Assembly (NCBI GenBank): GCA_037178675.1
Contig: JAYMGJ010000111.1
Coordinates: forward strand, 57,548-121,547
DNA from: Scleroderma bovista
Lineage: Eukaryota > Basidiomycota > Agaricomycetes > Boletales > Sclerodermataceae
Reading direction: 5' to 3'
Length of the DNA: 64,000 bases
How positions within the stretch are numbered: position 1 is the stretch's first letter; the number at the start of each line of letters is the position of its first letter. The notes below the pieces were generated by a model. That model saw nothing but the letters and a program-made list of their open reading frames with translations. It did not search any database and was not told where the DNA came from. Positions 45,835 through 57,300 of the stretch are shown piece by piece. The position numbers and the translations under genes are program-made.

Positions 45835-46142
45835 CCTTATTGATTTATGTATATAAGTTATCGAATATATCGCATTGAGCGGTTTGGCCCAATTTTATGT
45901 AAAGCGTAGGTGATGGAGATTAGATGAATGCTGGTTGTTACCATGCCTATTTATTCTCCATTGGTTCGTTGTCCATCACTTCTACTAGCTCGCCTCTGGC
46001 GTACACAATTGAAAGTCGTTGGTACATACAGCCCTTGTCACTTCTACACCATATTGTGAAAGATGCTAAATCATAGTTGATGTATTCTCGGGTCCTCTCT
46101 TGTGACCGGAGGCAAATCCATGTACATCCTCTGAGTTAATCA
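45835..46142. other. Intergenic, nothing seen
   Basis: About 300 bases between converging genes; 3' untranslated regions of both are expected here. Confidence 0.6.
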
Positions 46143-47083
46143 TTACTCTTCCTCTAGATTCTTGGTTGCTGCATGGATGGCATCAATCTCATGTGGCTCG
46201 GCATACCCCTGCAAGGAAAATGAAAGGAATGATTTTCGACCACAACTGGGCATATTCAGGAAGTTCTGAAACTGCTGGTTATCACTGAGACCTGCTCTCA
46301 TCAGAGCAAGCGAGAGGTGAAATGTATTCGTAGAGGCGAGGAGGCGGTGGAGCCTTCCAAGGTCCTGGTTGGTGGATGCGGTTGATTTCGTAGTAACATC
46401 CTCTGGCTCATGTGTTGACAACTTTATAATGAAGTCTGGAATCAGTGGAGGACCACGGACAAATAATAGTCACTCACATGCTCGACAACAATCTTAAGTA
46501 AATGCCAGAATTGCAATGATTTGTTGAGGCATAAAATCAAGATTAGAGACAGCTTACCCGATTCGCTGAAAGTCTGGAGTGGTAGTGGAAGTGTCGCTCC
46601 ATAATTACATCAACTGGCCAATGATCCTCATATCGATTGAGGTAGGGGATGCTTTTGCAAATCTTGGACGAAATCTGATTCCCTGACTGTGTGCAATGAA
46701 TATTGACGTACATACCTGTTTCTTGAGCCTCTTGAGCTCGGTTTTCTTTTGCATCACAAATGGTGTTTTGAAGTCAATTTTGCTGCTGATCATTATATTT
46801 TTCACCTGTTTCTATAGAAATATATACTAGTGAGCAACGCTGAGACAACCAGGTGTATGGTCTGCAGAAGGCATTGAACTCACAAATAACAAACGTCCTT
46901 CTGTTCCGCTCAGCTTCATCGCTTTGTACACATTTGCCATGCTCGCAGCACGTTCGGAGATTGCATCCAACACATGGTCGCTCGGTTTCTTGATACGTAT
47001 GTTTCCTGAGCGGTAGACCTCCAGTTTAAATCCAGGGCAGACACTGAATACACACCATTTTCAGCCAGGCAGCGCGACACCAT
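46143..47083 (-). CDS. Unrecognised multi-exon protein
   Basis: I do not recognise this family. From the ATG at 47083 (MVSRCLAENG) an intron with donor GTGTGT leads to GNIRIKKPSDHVLDAISERA, then AASMANVYKAMKLSGTEGRL. A second intron (GTGAGT...TATAG) leads to KQVKNIMISSKIDFKTPFVM and KKTELKRLKKQ. Later pieces (PTSIDMRIIGQL) and the last exon from about 46,430 (LGRLHRLLASTNTFHLSLAL, AEPHEIDAIHAATKNLEEE) complete a protein of perhaps 250 residues. It looks helical and charged, with no membrane segment. Middle exon joins are uncertain. CpG is scarce here compared with neighbours. Confidence 0.5.
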
Positions 47084-47494
47084 GGTAGTTGGCTTCGACT
47101 CTGAGGGAGGGAGTAATCGGGACTCAACGGGTCAGAAGATGGATCCTTGGTGTGGAAGATAGATCACGCTATCTTTAGGTACTACATATGGAACACCTGC
47201 AACCAATCACGACGAACTCGAGAAGGTGTTTCGTGGAAAGACTGGGTAATTTGGAATTCGTTCGGCCCTAACTCTCAAGGCAGGGAATCCGCCCTTCGAG
47301 TGTGAGATTGGCACGATTGACGCCTGGGACGGTAGAGTACATGAATGAATGAATTAAGAAGAGACCACATTAGCAATGAAATATCGACAGTACTAGATCA
47401 CGTGGTGCGCAATCCTTTCATGCTGGCAGCAGCTGTTCGCTGTTCGTTTTTCGATCCAGCGCTCATGTCTTGTAGACCGTGAAGGAACCCAGCA
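47084..47494. other. Divergent intergenic region
   Basis: Holds promoters of the unrecognised gene (minus) and the ABC transporter (plus). A short (GAAT) run lies near 47,341-47,355. Confidence 0.5.
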
Positions 47495-50364
47495 ATGTTC
47501 GGGCTATACGTGTCGCAACTGGCAAGACATCGGATGCTGGCGTCTCAATGCTGTCTCGCCCGTCAACAACTGCATTCGAGATCCAATTCGCCTCCGTTGC
47601 GTGCCAAGTTCTTACTCGTCCTTGATCGACCCGGAAGCAGCTCGCTATTGACGCAGATACCTCGGAATGCATTCGCGAGACCGTTTTCCACACAATCACC
47701 CCCGAAGGAACGACCGAGCGTGTTTTCTAGGGTATTACCTCCCGCTCTACAGTCTAACCCTGCGACTGGGTCTTCCCTTCGTAAAGTTATAGCACTTGCA
47801 AAGCCGGAGAAAAAACCGCTTTTCTTTGCTATTTGCCTGCTTCTTGTATCCTCTTCAGTTGCCATGAGCGTGCCATTTACGATTGGAAAGCTAATCGACT
47901 ATTTCTCTTCCGAAAATCCGGTACGTCGTGCAGTCGGGACCTGGTCTGGGCTGAGCCCTACCGCTGTGTTGACATTTCCTCTCATAGCAAATTCCCTTTG
48001 GGCTTTCTACATGGCAGGCATCTGGAATTCTATTACTGGCGTTCACGACCGGTGCTATATGCAATTCCGGCCGTTCTTTTCTTATGCGAATGTCAGGTTC
48101 GTGACCCCGCTGACCCCACTCTTAGCTAGAATAACTTACCTCGCATCCCGGCTATCTACAAGGTCAGCGCATAGTTGCACGTCTACGAGAACATACCTAT
48201 GAAGCTGCATTGAGACAAGAAGTGGAGTTCATTGAGAAGGGAGAGGGAGACGTTCTAAGTAGACTTAGTGTCGATTCCAGCATTGTCGGTGAAAGGTGTG
48301 CAGAATGTCCCTTCGCAAATACGACTGTCTCAACGAATTTGGTAGCATAACAGGTAATCTATCTGATGGGCTTCGCGCGGTCGTGATGTCTTCGGTTGGA
48401 CGTGAGTATCTCAATCCCAACATTTATAGGCGCTCATCACCCTCTGGAGTATAGTCGGAGCCATGTTTTATCTTTCACCGAAGCTAACCCTTCTGATGCT
48501 CGGGATCGTCCCTCCCGTCTCTTTCGGCGCTGTAACGTCTTCCGCTAAGGGTAATATCGCCATCCAGGACTCATTCTATTCTCACAGGTATGGTACGGTC
48601 GTTATTTGAAGAAACTGTCTAATCAGACCCAAGAGGCGATGGGCGACATGACTAAAGTAGCTATATTCCTCCGTACTGTACCTCCGTTGACTCATTTAAA
48701 TAGGTAGCTCAAGAATCACTTTCGGCCCTCAGAACTGTCCAAGCATTCGACGCACATGCCCAAGAACAACTAAAGTTTCACGAGAAAGTGACACATGTGC
48801 TCACCCTTGTGCGCAGGGAAGCCATTGCCACTGGGCTGTTTTACGGGAGTACGGGCTGGAGTGGCAATGTTACAATTCTGGGGCTGTTAGGATACGGTTT
48901 GTTGCCACATTACGCTTTTGCACGTTGACTCACATGTATTAGGTGGAACACTTGTCGCTCAAGGAGCCATTACCGTAGGAGATCTTACTAGCCTGCTCTT
49001 GTATACGGTTTATGTCGGCAGCGGCCTTCAGATGCTCACGTATGCACCATATTCATCTCCTACCGTGCCATATACTGACTGTATTGCAGTTCTTTTTTCG
49101 TATGCGCCTGTTGTCCTGTTGGCATTTTCGGCTAGCTTACCATCCCTCCAGACGTCTATCATGCGCGGAATTGGCGCGGGCACACGTATATTTGAACTCC
49201 TTGATAGAAAGCCCGCTATACCCCCCAACCAAGGTATTGCAATTGATCCCTCTCGAAGGGGTACCGTTAAGTTTGAGAACGTCGGATTTGAGTATCCGAG
49301 CCGGAAAGGCGTCGTGATTCTGGACAACTTTAATCTTGAACTCGGCGTGGGAGAGAGCGTGGCAATTGTGTGGGTGTCGATCACTTTGTTGGACCACTTT
49401 GCAATTGACCTCGTCTGTTGGGTATAGTGGGAAGAGTGGTGGGGGAAAGTCATCTGTGCAATCGCTCCTTTTAAGGTTCTACGATCCTGTACGAGGAAAG
49501 GTGACGTTCGACGGCCAAGGTACGTTTATTGTCCTTCTGAGGGGGTTGGGCTGGACCTAGCGAGCGCAGATATCAGGGAGTTTAACCCCAGTTCGTGGAG
49601 AAACATCATCGGGATTGTTCCTCAGGCAAGTTCAAATTGTTAGAATTATAACATTCTCGGTTTACGTTTGTACTTTTACAGGATCCCGTACTGTTCACAG
49701 GAACCATAGCTTCGAATATCGCTTTTGGCAATTCCACCGCAACCAGGGAACAGATCGAGGCTGCTGCTCGCAAAGCCAACTGTGAATATATCTGGGGAAT
49801 GCCCAAGGGTTTCGATACCGAGAGTGAGCTCCCGTTTTACGAGGCAACTCGTTTATTCACTGACCAGTCGCAAACAGTTGGACGAACAAGTTTGAGTGGT
49901 GGACAGAGACAGCGTCTCGCTATCGCGCGGGCATTGCTCAAGAAGCCCGCCATACTCGCCTTGGATGAAGCGACGAGCTCATTGGATGCCACATCCGAAC
50001 ACCGAGTGAGACCTACTTCTGTTTGATCTAGAAACATGCTAAGTAGTACTCTTTGGGATAGGTGAACGATGCGATCGATAAAATACTTCAAGCTCGTCGG
50101 ACGACATGTCTCATCGTCGCCCATAGACTCTCTACCATCGCCCGTGCAGAACGCATTGTCGTCCTTGAAGGTACGTTTTCGCCTCGGATGTTCCAATGCT
50201 TCTCGTTGGATGGACGCCTACTGACTCTGTTGGCGCCAGATGGTCGAATAACGGAATCGGGCACCTATCGCGAACTTGTGAGCCAGCCAGATTCGAGATT
50301 CCGGACTTTGATGGCTGCCCAGCTCGGCACGGCGGAGGCTGTGTCAGTACCTGTGAGGCCTTGA
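47495..50364 (+). CDS. MDL1: Mitochondrial half-size ABC transporter, MDL1/ABCB10-like
   Basis: The N-terminus [20 protein letters not shown] with many Arg and Ser and no acidic residues is a mitochondrial presequence. A membrane domain follows ([59 protein letters not shown]), then one nucleotide-binding domain. This has Walker [11 protein letters not shown]-loop [13 protein letters not shown], signature [15 protein letters not shown], Walker [14 protein letters not shown] and H-loop VAHRLST. The arrangement, one TMD plus one NBD with a presequence, fits MDL1-type peptide exporters of the inner membrane. More than ten short introns interrupt it; one (49,829-49,880) lies between FDTE and the signature motif. 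It is about 760 residues, looks intact, and ends [13 protein letters not shown]. Confidence 0.93.
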
Positions 50365-50984
50365 CCCACGCTTCCAGTTAACTTGTAGTACCGGGTTGAC
50401 CTAAAGAGATGATGAGAGTCATCGATAGCATTGTGATAGAGTCGGGGAGGTATGGACTGATTTAGACACATCCTTGCACAACTAACGACACGATATATGT
50501 ATTTATCTCATCCCCACTAATCTTACCCATTGCTCACTGGAAACATCATTGTCCACAATTATGGGCTCATCAAATGACACGAGTTTTCAAAACGGTGGCA
50601 GAACTAGTAAAAAAGCCACATGGTACTACTCACAAAGGGAATAGCAAAGCCCTATGGATGCGAGCAATTTTGATGGGGTTCATACTTACAAGCACTCCGA
50701 TGTCTAGTGGAAACAATGTGTTCGTTTATGTATGAGCAGCCAAGTGCAAGTTCAATTTCCAAAGTGACCAAGTAACTCACCAACGATGCCTCGTCAGCAC
50801 AGAAGTCCACGTTGACATCGGGAATATCCTTCCCCTAGAATTCGCCTGATTTCAGTTGGTTTTGGCTAGTACCTCCCTAAATTTGCCGAATAAACCTTAA
50901 TAACAGAAGTTAGGATGATACTAGGTAGGCTACCCTAACATTTCACCACATACATTTCTTACAAAAGTTACTTATCTATCCAAT
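50365..50984. other. Convergent intergenic region
   Basis: 3' ends of the ABC transporter and cyclin C genes face each other here. Nothing else is seen. Confidence 0.6.
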
Positions 50985-52485
50985 TCACCCAGCAGCCTGC
51001 GTCCGCTCCAACATCTTGTTAACTGCTACAGGCCGGCCGCTAGCAGGATGCATCAAATCCGCAAACCTACTCTCCCGCGCCCTCGTGAGGACCTGCATTA
51101 GGAGTACGGGCGTGAACACGATGTTCGCCCCATCTGCCTTACGAGTATCTTCTGGTCCTTCGACCGGGGTGCTGACACGGCTGTGGCTCCCACTGCGGCT
51201 ATCGGGGAACACACGCCCCGTGCCCTGCGTAGTCGCAGAGTACGGAGACCCAGTGCGTGTGGTTTGCGCAGAGGTTTGTCTGTAAAATGCTGGGCGTGCT
51301 GTATCAGAAGCGTCCGTGTCTTCCCGGTATTGTTCCCACATCGAATACAATGATATCATTTCCTGTGCAATGGTCGCAATGAGCGGCATCGAAACGTTCA
51401 ATCCGGCGAAGAAACCGATGAAGTCTTGTGGTTTTTTTGAGCCTAGTGATGATGCTGACGCCTGACGTGAGGATCGTCTGGGGGACGCGTGGTTCTCGTC
51501 CGAAGCGGTCAAATGTGATTTCTGCTTAATTTGTTCTCTCGTAGGCGCGTGCAGAACGAGCGTAACGTAGAGCGCAGTGATGGCGAGTAAGTGTGGCGGA
51601 TAGAGAAGACAGAGGTCTGATCGGTAAGTATCATTGATGATCGACCTAGACATCTATCAGCCGGTTCTGCCTTTCTCCGAGCGACAGACTAACTGACCAT
51701 GCGAGCTGTATTGCATCGTCCGGAAGTTCGAGCTGGCCATCTCCTGTTCCCCAGTAGCGCGGGCTGTTATCTATCCCCACCCCGACCTCCCCAGCCTCCG
51801 TCTGGGATGACGAGGAGCCCTCTTTTCGGCATAGCGCCATGAGCGTGCGGTAGGGGTGAAAGACTGTAAGATCACACTCCAGGTCAGCCACTAAATAAAA
51901 CTCCATCTCTGCTAGCTTCGAATTATCAGTCGGGAACGATTTGACTCCGTATGGATGTTCTGCAGAACAGGACGCAGTGTCACATGTCAAAGTGAGAAGG
52001 GCAACCGAGAGAACGCACGACTGAACAAAAGACGGGCTTCCGCAGCGACGTTCTTGATGGGATTGGGCGATTCCTCTGCTTTACCTGCTACATAGCAGCA
52101 TGCAGCGATGACAATGAAAGGGTCGGTTTCACAGTACGAGTTCTTGAGATAGAATCTGCGGAAGAAGACAATAGCTGTTGCGATAACGCGTTGTTTAAAA
52201 TACAGCTTCTTCCCGAGTTTCGTGATGACTGCGAGTGAAGTGATGTGTGAGCACAGATGTGTTCATCACGGGAGAACGGACGTCCAAACCATTAGCGAAG
52301 AAAAGCGAGAAGTGGGTGAGGTATTCTGGATCGTCAACGTACTGCAGGTCGTCTGCTCGGGCTTGTCGTAGTGTCGCCCGGTCCACGATCCATCGTTTGC
52401 TGTTAGTAAGGTTATGAGTGTCTTCGCTAATGACGTGGAGTGGCCCAGCGCACTAGTGTGTACTGGACCAGAAATCTGTGGCCAT
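50985..52485 (-). CDS. SSN8: Cyclin C (Mediator kinase-module cyclin, SSN8/Srb11)
   Basis: ATG at 52485 begins MATDFWSSTH; the next codon is split by an intron (TA|GTGCGC...AACAG|C) giving YKRWIVDRATLRQARADDL, typical of fungal cyclin C. It continues QYVDDPEYLTHFSLFFAN, VITKLGKKLYFKQRVIATAI, FFRRFYLKNSYCETDPF, AACCYVAGKAEESP, HPYGVKSFPTDNSKLAEMEF and YLVADLECDLTVFHPYRTL. The second cyclin fold is IINDTYRSDLCLLYPPHLLA. The C-terminal about 150 residues are a Ser-rich extension with FIGFFAGLNVSMPLIA. The partner would be Cdk8/Ssn3 in the Mediator kinase module in the nucleus. Five introns are needed, all with usable signals. It looks intact. Confidence 0.93.
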
Positions 52486-52788
52486 GTGGTCGTGTGAGGT
52501 GTCCTCAAGTCGTAGACTCGAGAGTCCTCGACATCTCGGCTGGGTCACCCTCTTCGGTTTTCTGCGGGCGACCCCCCCGGCCTTCCCCACACACACTCTC
52601 ACGTTAGATCAGTGCAGTCTTCTCTCGCCTCTCTTCTAGTCAGTCTCTCACTTCGCGCGTCCTCTCACACCAGCAGCAAAGGTGTGGGACATTGACCCCT
52701 CACAGAAATAGGCGTGTCACTAGCGCGACAGTCCCGACTCCCGACCTCCATACTTCATTGAACTGCTGTAGCTGTTCTGTGGTCTTAA

Positions 52789-53950
52789 ATGCCAGCCCTT
52801 CTTGACATACTGCCAATCGAGCTCATACAACCTATTCTCTGCCAACTCGACGACAAACACGACTTGACAACTGCAGCACTCGTGTGTCGGTCATTCAACT
52901 ATGCTGCGACACCATTAATATACAGGGAAATCGGTACCTATCATGGGGTATGTCCCATCACAATATAAGTACTGTGATCTCCAGTCACTGAAACTGGCTG
53001 TGCGCTGTGGTGCGTGGTTATCAGGTAATCGCGCACCCATCTGCAACACTTCTTCAACGGCCAGAACTCGCACGATACGTCTGGCATGTTAAGGTGACTG
53101 GTACTACTTGTCTATGTACATGTTTGAAATACTTAGGCTGACCAACTGGAAGGTTCCGCTATGCGGAGCGACCCACGTATAGCGCAAGAAATCATCGCCG
53201 CACTCAGCCTTTGCACCAATCTCGTGTCAGCTACTTGGGTGGATTTCAATGAAGACGCTGAGGCGGAAGTTTTCATGCCCTTTCTCGAGGTACTGATCAC
53301 CCTGCCTCTGAAGGAGTTCATCATAATACACGGCACGTATGGCATGGGGGACAGAGCCTGGACACTCTTGAACAGTATGACAGGCTTACAACAGCTTTCT
53401 GTTAGTTCACGTGCATCGCCGCTTGTATTGCAAGGCTTGGCAGCACAGGGGCATACTCTAAGAGATCTAGACCTTGAAGTATGCTTTTTTGATGGGCGTC
53501 TTTTATGGCATCCCATACTCATCTTGTCAATAGTGTCACGACGTACCTCTTACCACACTGATATCCATGTTTTCTCAACTTCCTCTTCTCCAAACTCTCC
53601 GAATTTCGGGTGTTCCAAGCGCAGCTATACCTTCGATCATGGCTTGTCTGCCGAACCTGGTGGGACTGAGTGTGGACTATGAAAACTATCACCTGCCTTC
53701 AACGCCTCTCCCCCATCTACAACGGTTAGTGATAAAAACGACCTTATTAGATGATTCTGGAACCGACGAGTTGTGGAATTGGACGTGTTCATTGATACCG
53801 CACGAGGGATCGCTTCAATCTTTCACACTAATATCCTACACAATTGCGATCCCATTGTCCTTCGTCACTCGTCTAATACTCAGGCATGGGCGGTCTCTTA
53901 CACATTTCTGTGCGGGCATCGCACAGATCACGTCTGTAAGAGTATTGTGA
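52789..53950 (+). pseudogene. F-box/LRR protein gene cut by LTR retrotransposon
   Basis: Start MPALLDILPIELIQPILCQL at 52789, a normal F-box, continues DDKHDLTTAALVCRSFNYAA. Introns at about 52,948-53,023, 53,085-53,142 and 53,479-53,534 have good signals. The rest is leucine-rich: LSLCTNLVSATWVDF, LPLLQTLRISGVPSAA, ACLPNLVGLSVDYE, LPHLQRLVIKTTLL. At residue about 330 (HFCAGIAQITS) the frame enters the 5' LTR at 53,935 and meets a stop five codons later. No continuation of the LRR part is seen beyond the 3' LTR. F-box proteins select substrates for SCF ubiquitin ligases; a shortened product is possible but its function is doubtful. Confidence 0.85.
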
Positions 53951-54240
53951 GCGTCGTCTGTTGTCTCGCGTTTTGATCTGCGTCTTTCCGATGATCTCTG
54001 TTGACCCACTGGCTCGTGCACCCTTCCTGGATTGTTAATGGCTTACGCGTCGCCCCGCGATCAAGCCAACAAGTAATCAGTTTGATTTGTACTTATATCT
54101 CGTCTCTGTGTACAGTAGTTTTCCTCGTGCTTCTTTTTGAATCCCACTGTTGTGCTCTGTCACATTTGGCTCGAATCGAAGTTCCCTCATCTCTCGTGTA
54201 ACGGCGTCTCTAGATTGGCCATCTTTGACTCGCCGTTTCA
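53935..54240 (+). repeat. 5' LTR
   Basis: 306 bp, identical to the 3' LTR apart from position 21 (C here, T there, in a CG context). The expected promoter and poly-A signals are not obvious by eye. The following bases, TATTTTTTTGACAGATC, do not give a clear match to a tRNA 3' end, so the primer type is undecided. Confidence 0.93.
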
Positions 54241-54385
54241 TATTTTTTTGACAGATCTACAACTCTACTCTCTTATCTTGCCGACTCAGCTCATCCTCTC
54301 ATCTCTCTTCTCATAACTTCTCGTGGCGTTGCAGCCTGATCAACTGTCGACCAACTCGAGTAAGTTCTTCCTTTCGCCGTTCAGA

Positions 54386-57300
54386 ATGACTCAATCTCGT
54401 TATAACCTTCGTCGCACGACCAATGGTGTGCGAGCGACTACTCCCCCAGTGACCCCAGTGACTGAGAAGTCCAGGACGACGTCACCACTGACGTCGCCGA
54501 CGCCTGAAGCTCTGAAAAGCAGTGCCTCGGTGTCGTCAAGGGCCGAAAAGCTCCTCTATAGTGAGGTAGTTAGTGGGCAGGTGAGTCGCGTATCTTCCCC
54601 GCCTACTGGGCGGTGCCCCGGCGGCTGTCCGTCGGAGAATCCCGCTGAGGCTGCTAAGCCAGCGGAGGCCTTGGCGAAAACGCCTGAGGTTAACGCGAGT
54701 ACCTGTGAAAAGGACTTGCAGACTCACTCGTTGGACATGTGCGCGAGTGGAGAAGGACGTCCGGCAGATGCCAACAGATACAATATATATTGTGCTACAG
54801 AAAACATGACTAGCGCTAGTGATAATGACAGTGGTACTTGGATCACTGTAAAACGGAAGAAAAGCCGTCGCGACCGAAAGAATAAAACGCCTGCAGCGCG
54901 AACTGATGTGAATGAAAAATTTGGTACCAAGACGAACAATAATATGCCTCTCGAGGCTAGTACATCGAAAGGCAAGGGGCCTGACCCAAAGAATTGGGGA
55001 AATGTAAGGTTAACTCGTGAAGAAATGGATCCAGATTCGCAGCGGGTCTTGTTTGACTCGTACAAATCTGCGCAAAAGAAGAATAAGAAAAGGCATTCGA
55101 ATCGAAAGAAAAGACATTCGGCTGTAAAGCACGAACATTCCGATAGAATTTTGAATTTGACTGATTTGAATCGCGAAAATGATAGCGGTCGGGCGATGCG
55201 TCCAATCGAGCAAGTAGAACCAAATAGTTATATTGGATTAGCTTTGAACCGTTTGAAAGGAGGAAATGAACTTACCAATGATGGGGGTAACGACTCCTCC
55301 GAAGGTGATAAACAACTTGAATGTTCGGATTCAGATGGATATGAGTCGTCTGATGAAACAGAGACTTCCAATGGATCGACAGTGACTGATTCTTCAAGTG
55401 ATTCTTCGTCAACAGACTCGGATGAGTCATCCACTTCATCTTCGAGTACTTTGAGTTCTTCTTGTAAACGAAGGAGTCGAAAGCACTCTGGAAAGGGCGC
55501 AAAATCTTCTCGTAAGAAAGATCGGACTAAACGAAAGTCCAAGAAGAAACATCAAAAGAAAATGACCTTAAAACCGATTCCACCTACCGAATATGATGGT
55601 GTGGTGGACCCGCAGAAATTCCACAGGTTCATCACGGAAGGGACTGTGTACGTTCGTGATGGTTGCGTTCCCGCGAAGAAGCGTGTGTTTATTTTGTCCC
55701 ATTACTTGACAGGACGAGCACATGAGTTTTATACGCGTGAAGTTGCTGGAGACCCTTACCAGTGGCGTCTCCCGAAGTTCTTCAAAGAGCTGTTTAATTA
55801 CTGTTTTCCTATTGATTTCCGCACAAAACAGCGACGAAAGCTTTTGAAATGTTACCAGAATGATCGAGGTGTCCGAGACTTTCTGTATGACTTGAATGAG
55901 CTCTGGAATACGATTGGAGAAACAGAAGAACGTACCAAGGTTAACAAATTTTGGTTTGGTCTTCGAAAGACGATCCAACAAGACTTGTGGTTGGAAAAAC
56001 TTAATCCTGAAGTGTCAAGACTGAAAGAAGTCGTGTCTGCAGCTGAAATTATCGAGATCTCACAGTCAGTCATGAATGATGTTGGGCCTAGTAACTTACG
56101 ACGGAAATCTCGTCGCACAGAATCTGCTATGAACTATAAGAAACGAAAGAATAAGAATCGACGGTATAAAGAGGGAAAGAGAAACTTTACCCTCTACCCA
56201 GACTCAGAAACCTTGGAAACGAAGAATTCTGAGAACAAACCTCAACAAACGATCAATTTCTCGCGACCTGGATATAAGAAATTTGCAAAGGGGACTGAAT
56301 CCCGACGACCCAAGATGAGTCGTGAGGAGCGTGAACGACATCGGGCAGAGGGTTTGTGCTTCCGTTGTCATAAGCAAGGTCACTTTACTCGAAATTGCCC
56401 TGAAGCAAATAACGAAGCTTCAAATTCAAAGGTGACAAACCAAAGTGTTGATATTGATTTTGGAAATGTAGAATCCCTGCGTGAAATGTCGGAGAACTCC
56501 CGTCGAACAGATGGAATTGAATTAAGTATGATGAACCCTACTGATGAGTCAGTTCGAGAATTATCTGGTACTGACTACACACCAAATCCGCGGGAGATTG
56601 GTGACCCTTTGAGTGAGCGTGCGGCACAAAGACTTACTGAAGGGGCAATGTATCCAGGAGATAATCCATTTCGTCCTATTCGACCTAGTCACGACCGATT
56701 CTTAGTGTATCCAGCAATCGGAGGACGACATGCAATCTACGATAGTGAACATCACTGGCATGACAGTGATGGAATAATTTTAATTGACACATGTACCTTA
56801 ATGGATCCGAATCTTCGGCTTGACAGCTGGTATTGGGTCTGTCGAGGTCTGATATTAAATCGTGAACATGGCGGATGGATTTCCCGCCAAGAGCGAATCC
56901 GAACTGTTCGGGCTCCTCCAATGGGGACTCCGATCGAAGATCGGATTGTTTCCTGCTTAGAATGGGATCATTATGGTCCGAGTTTTAGTGGAGAAACTCA
57001 CCGATTTGAATGTCATCGAATCAATGAAAGTACCTATGAAATAACTGACCATGAAATGGGAATACAAGTTCACTTACCTGTATCCAGGGTAACAACTCCA
57101 AACTTTAATATTGTGCAATGGTATGCTCAACAATTAAAGCGAATTTTTGTCGAGATGGTTCCGGAATTCAAACAAAGAAAGTTCCGAGACGATGATAGCG
57201 ATGATGACAATAATTCCAATAATGGACAGATTAGTACTGTCACGAGACAACCAAGAGTTGGGTCACCTTACCCAACTGATACATGTAATAATCAACCTTC

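Noticed and set aside
54001..54201. 66-residue frame inside the LTRs (also at 62,361-62,561)
   Set aside because: It appears in both LTRs only because they are near identical. No motif or coding signal; LTRs do not normally encode protein.
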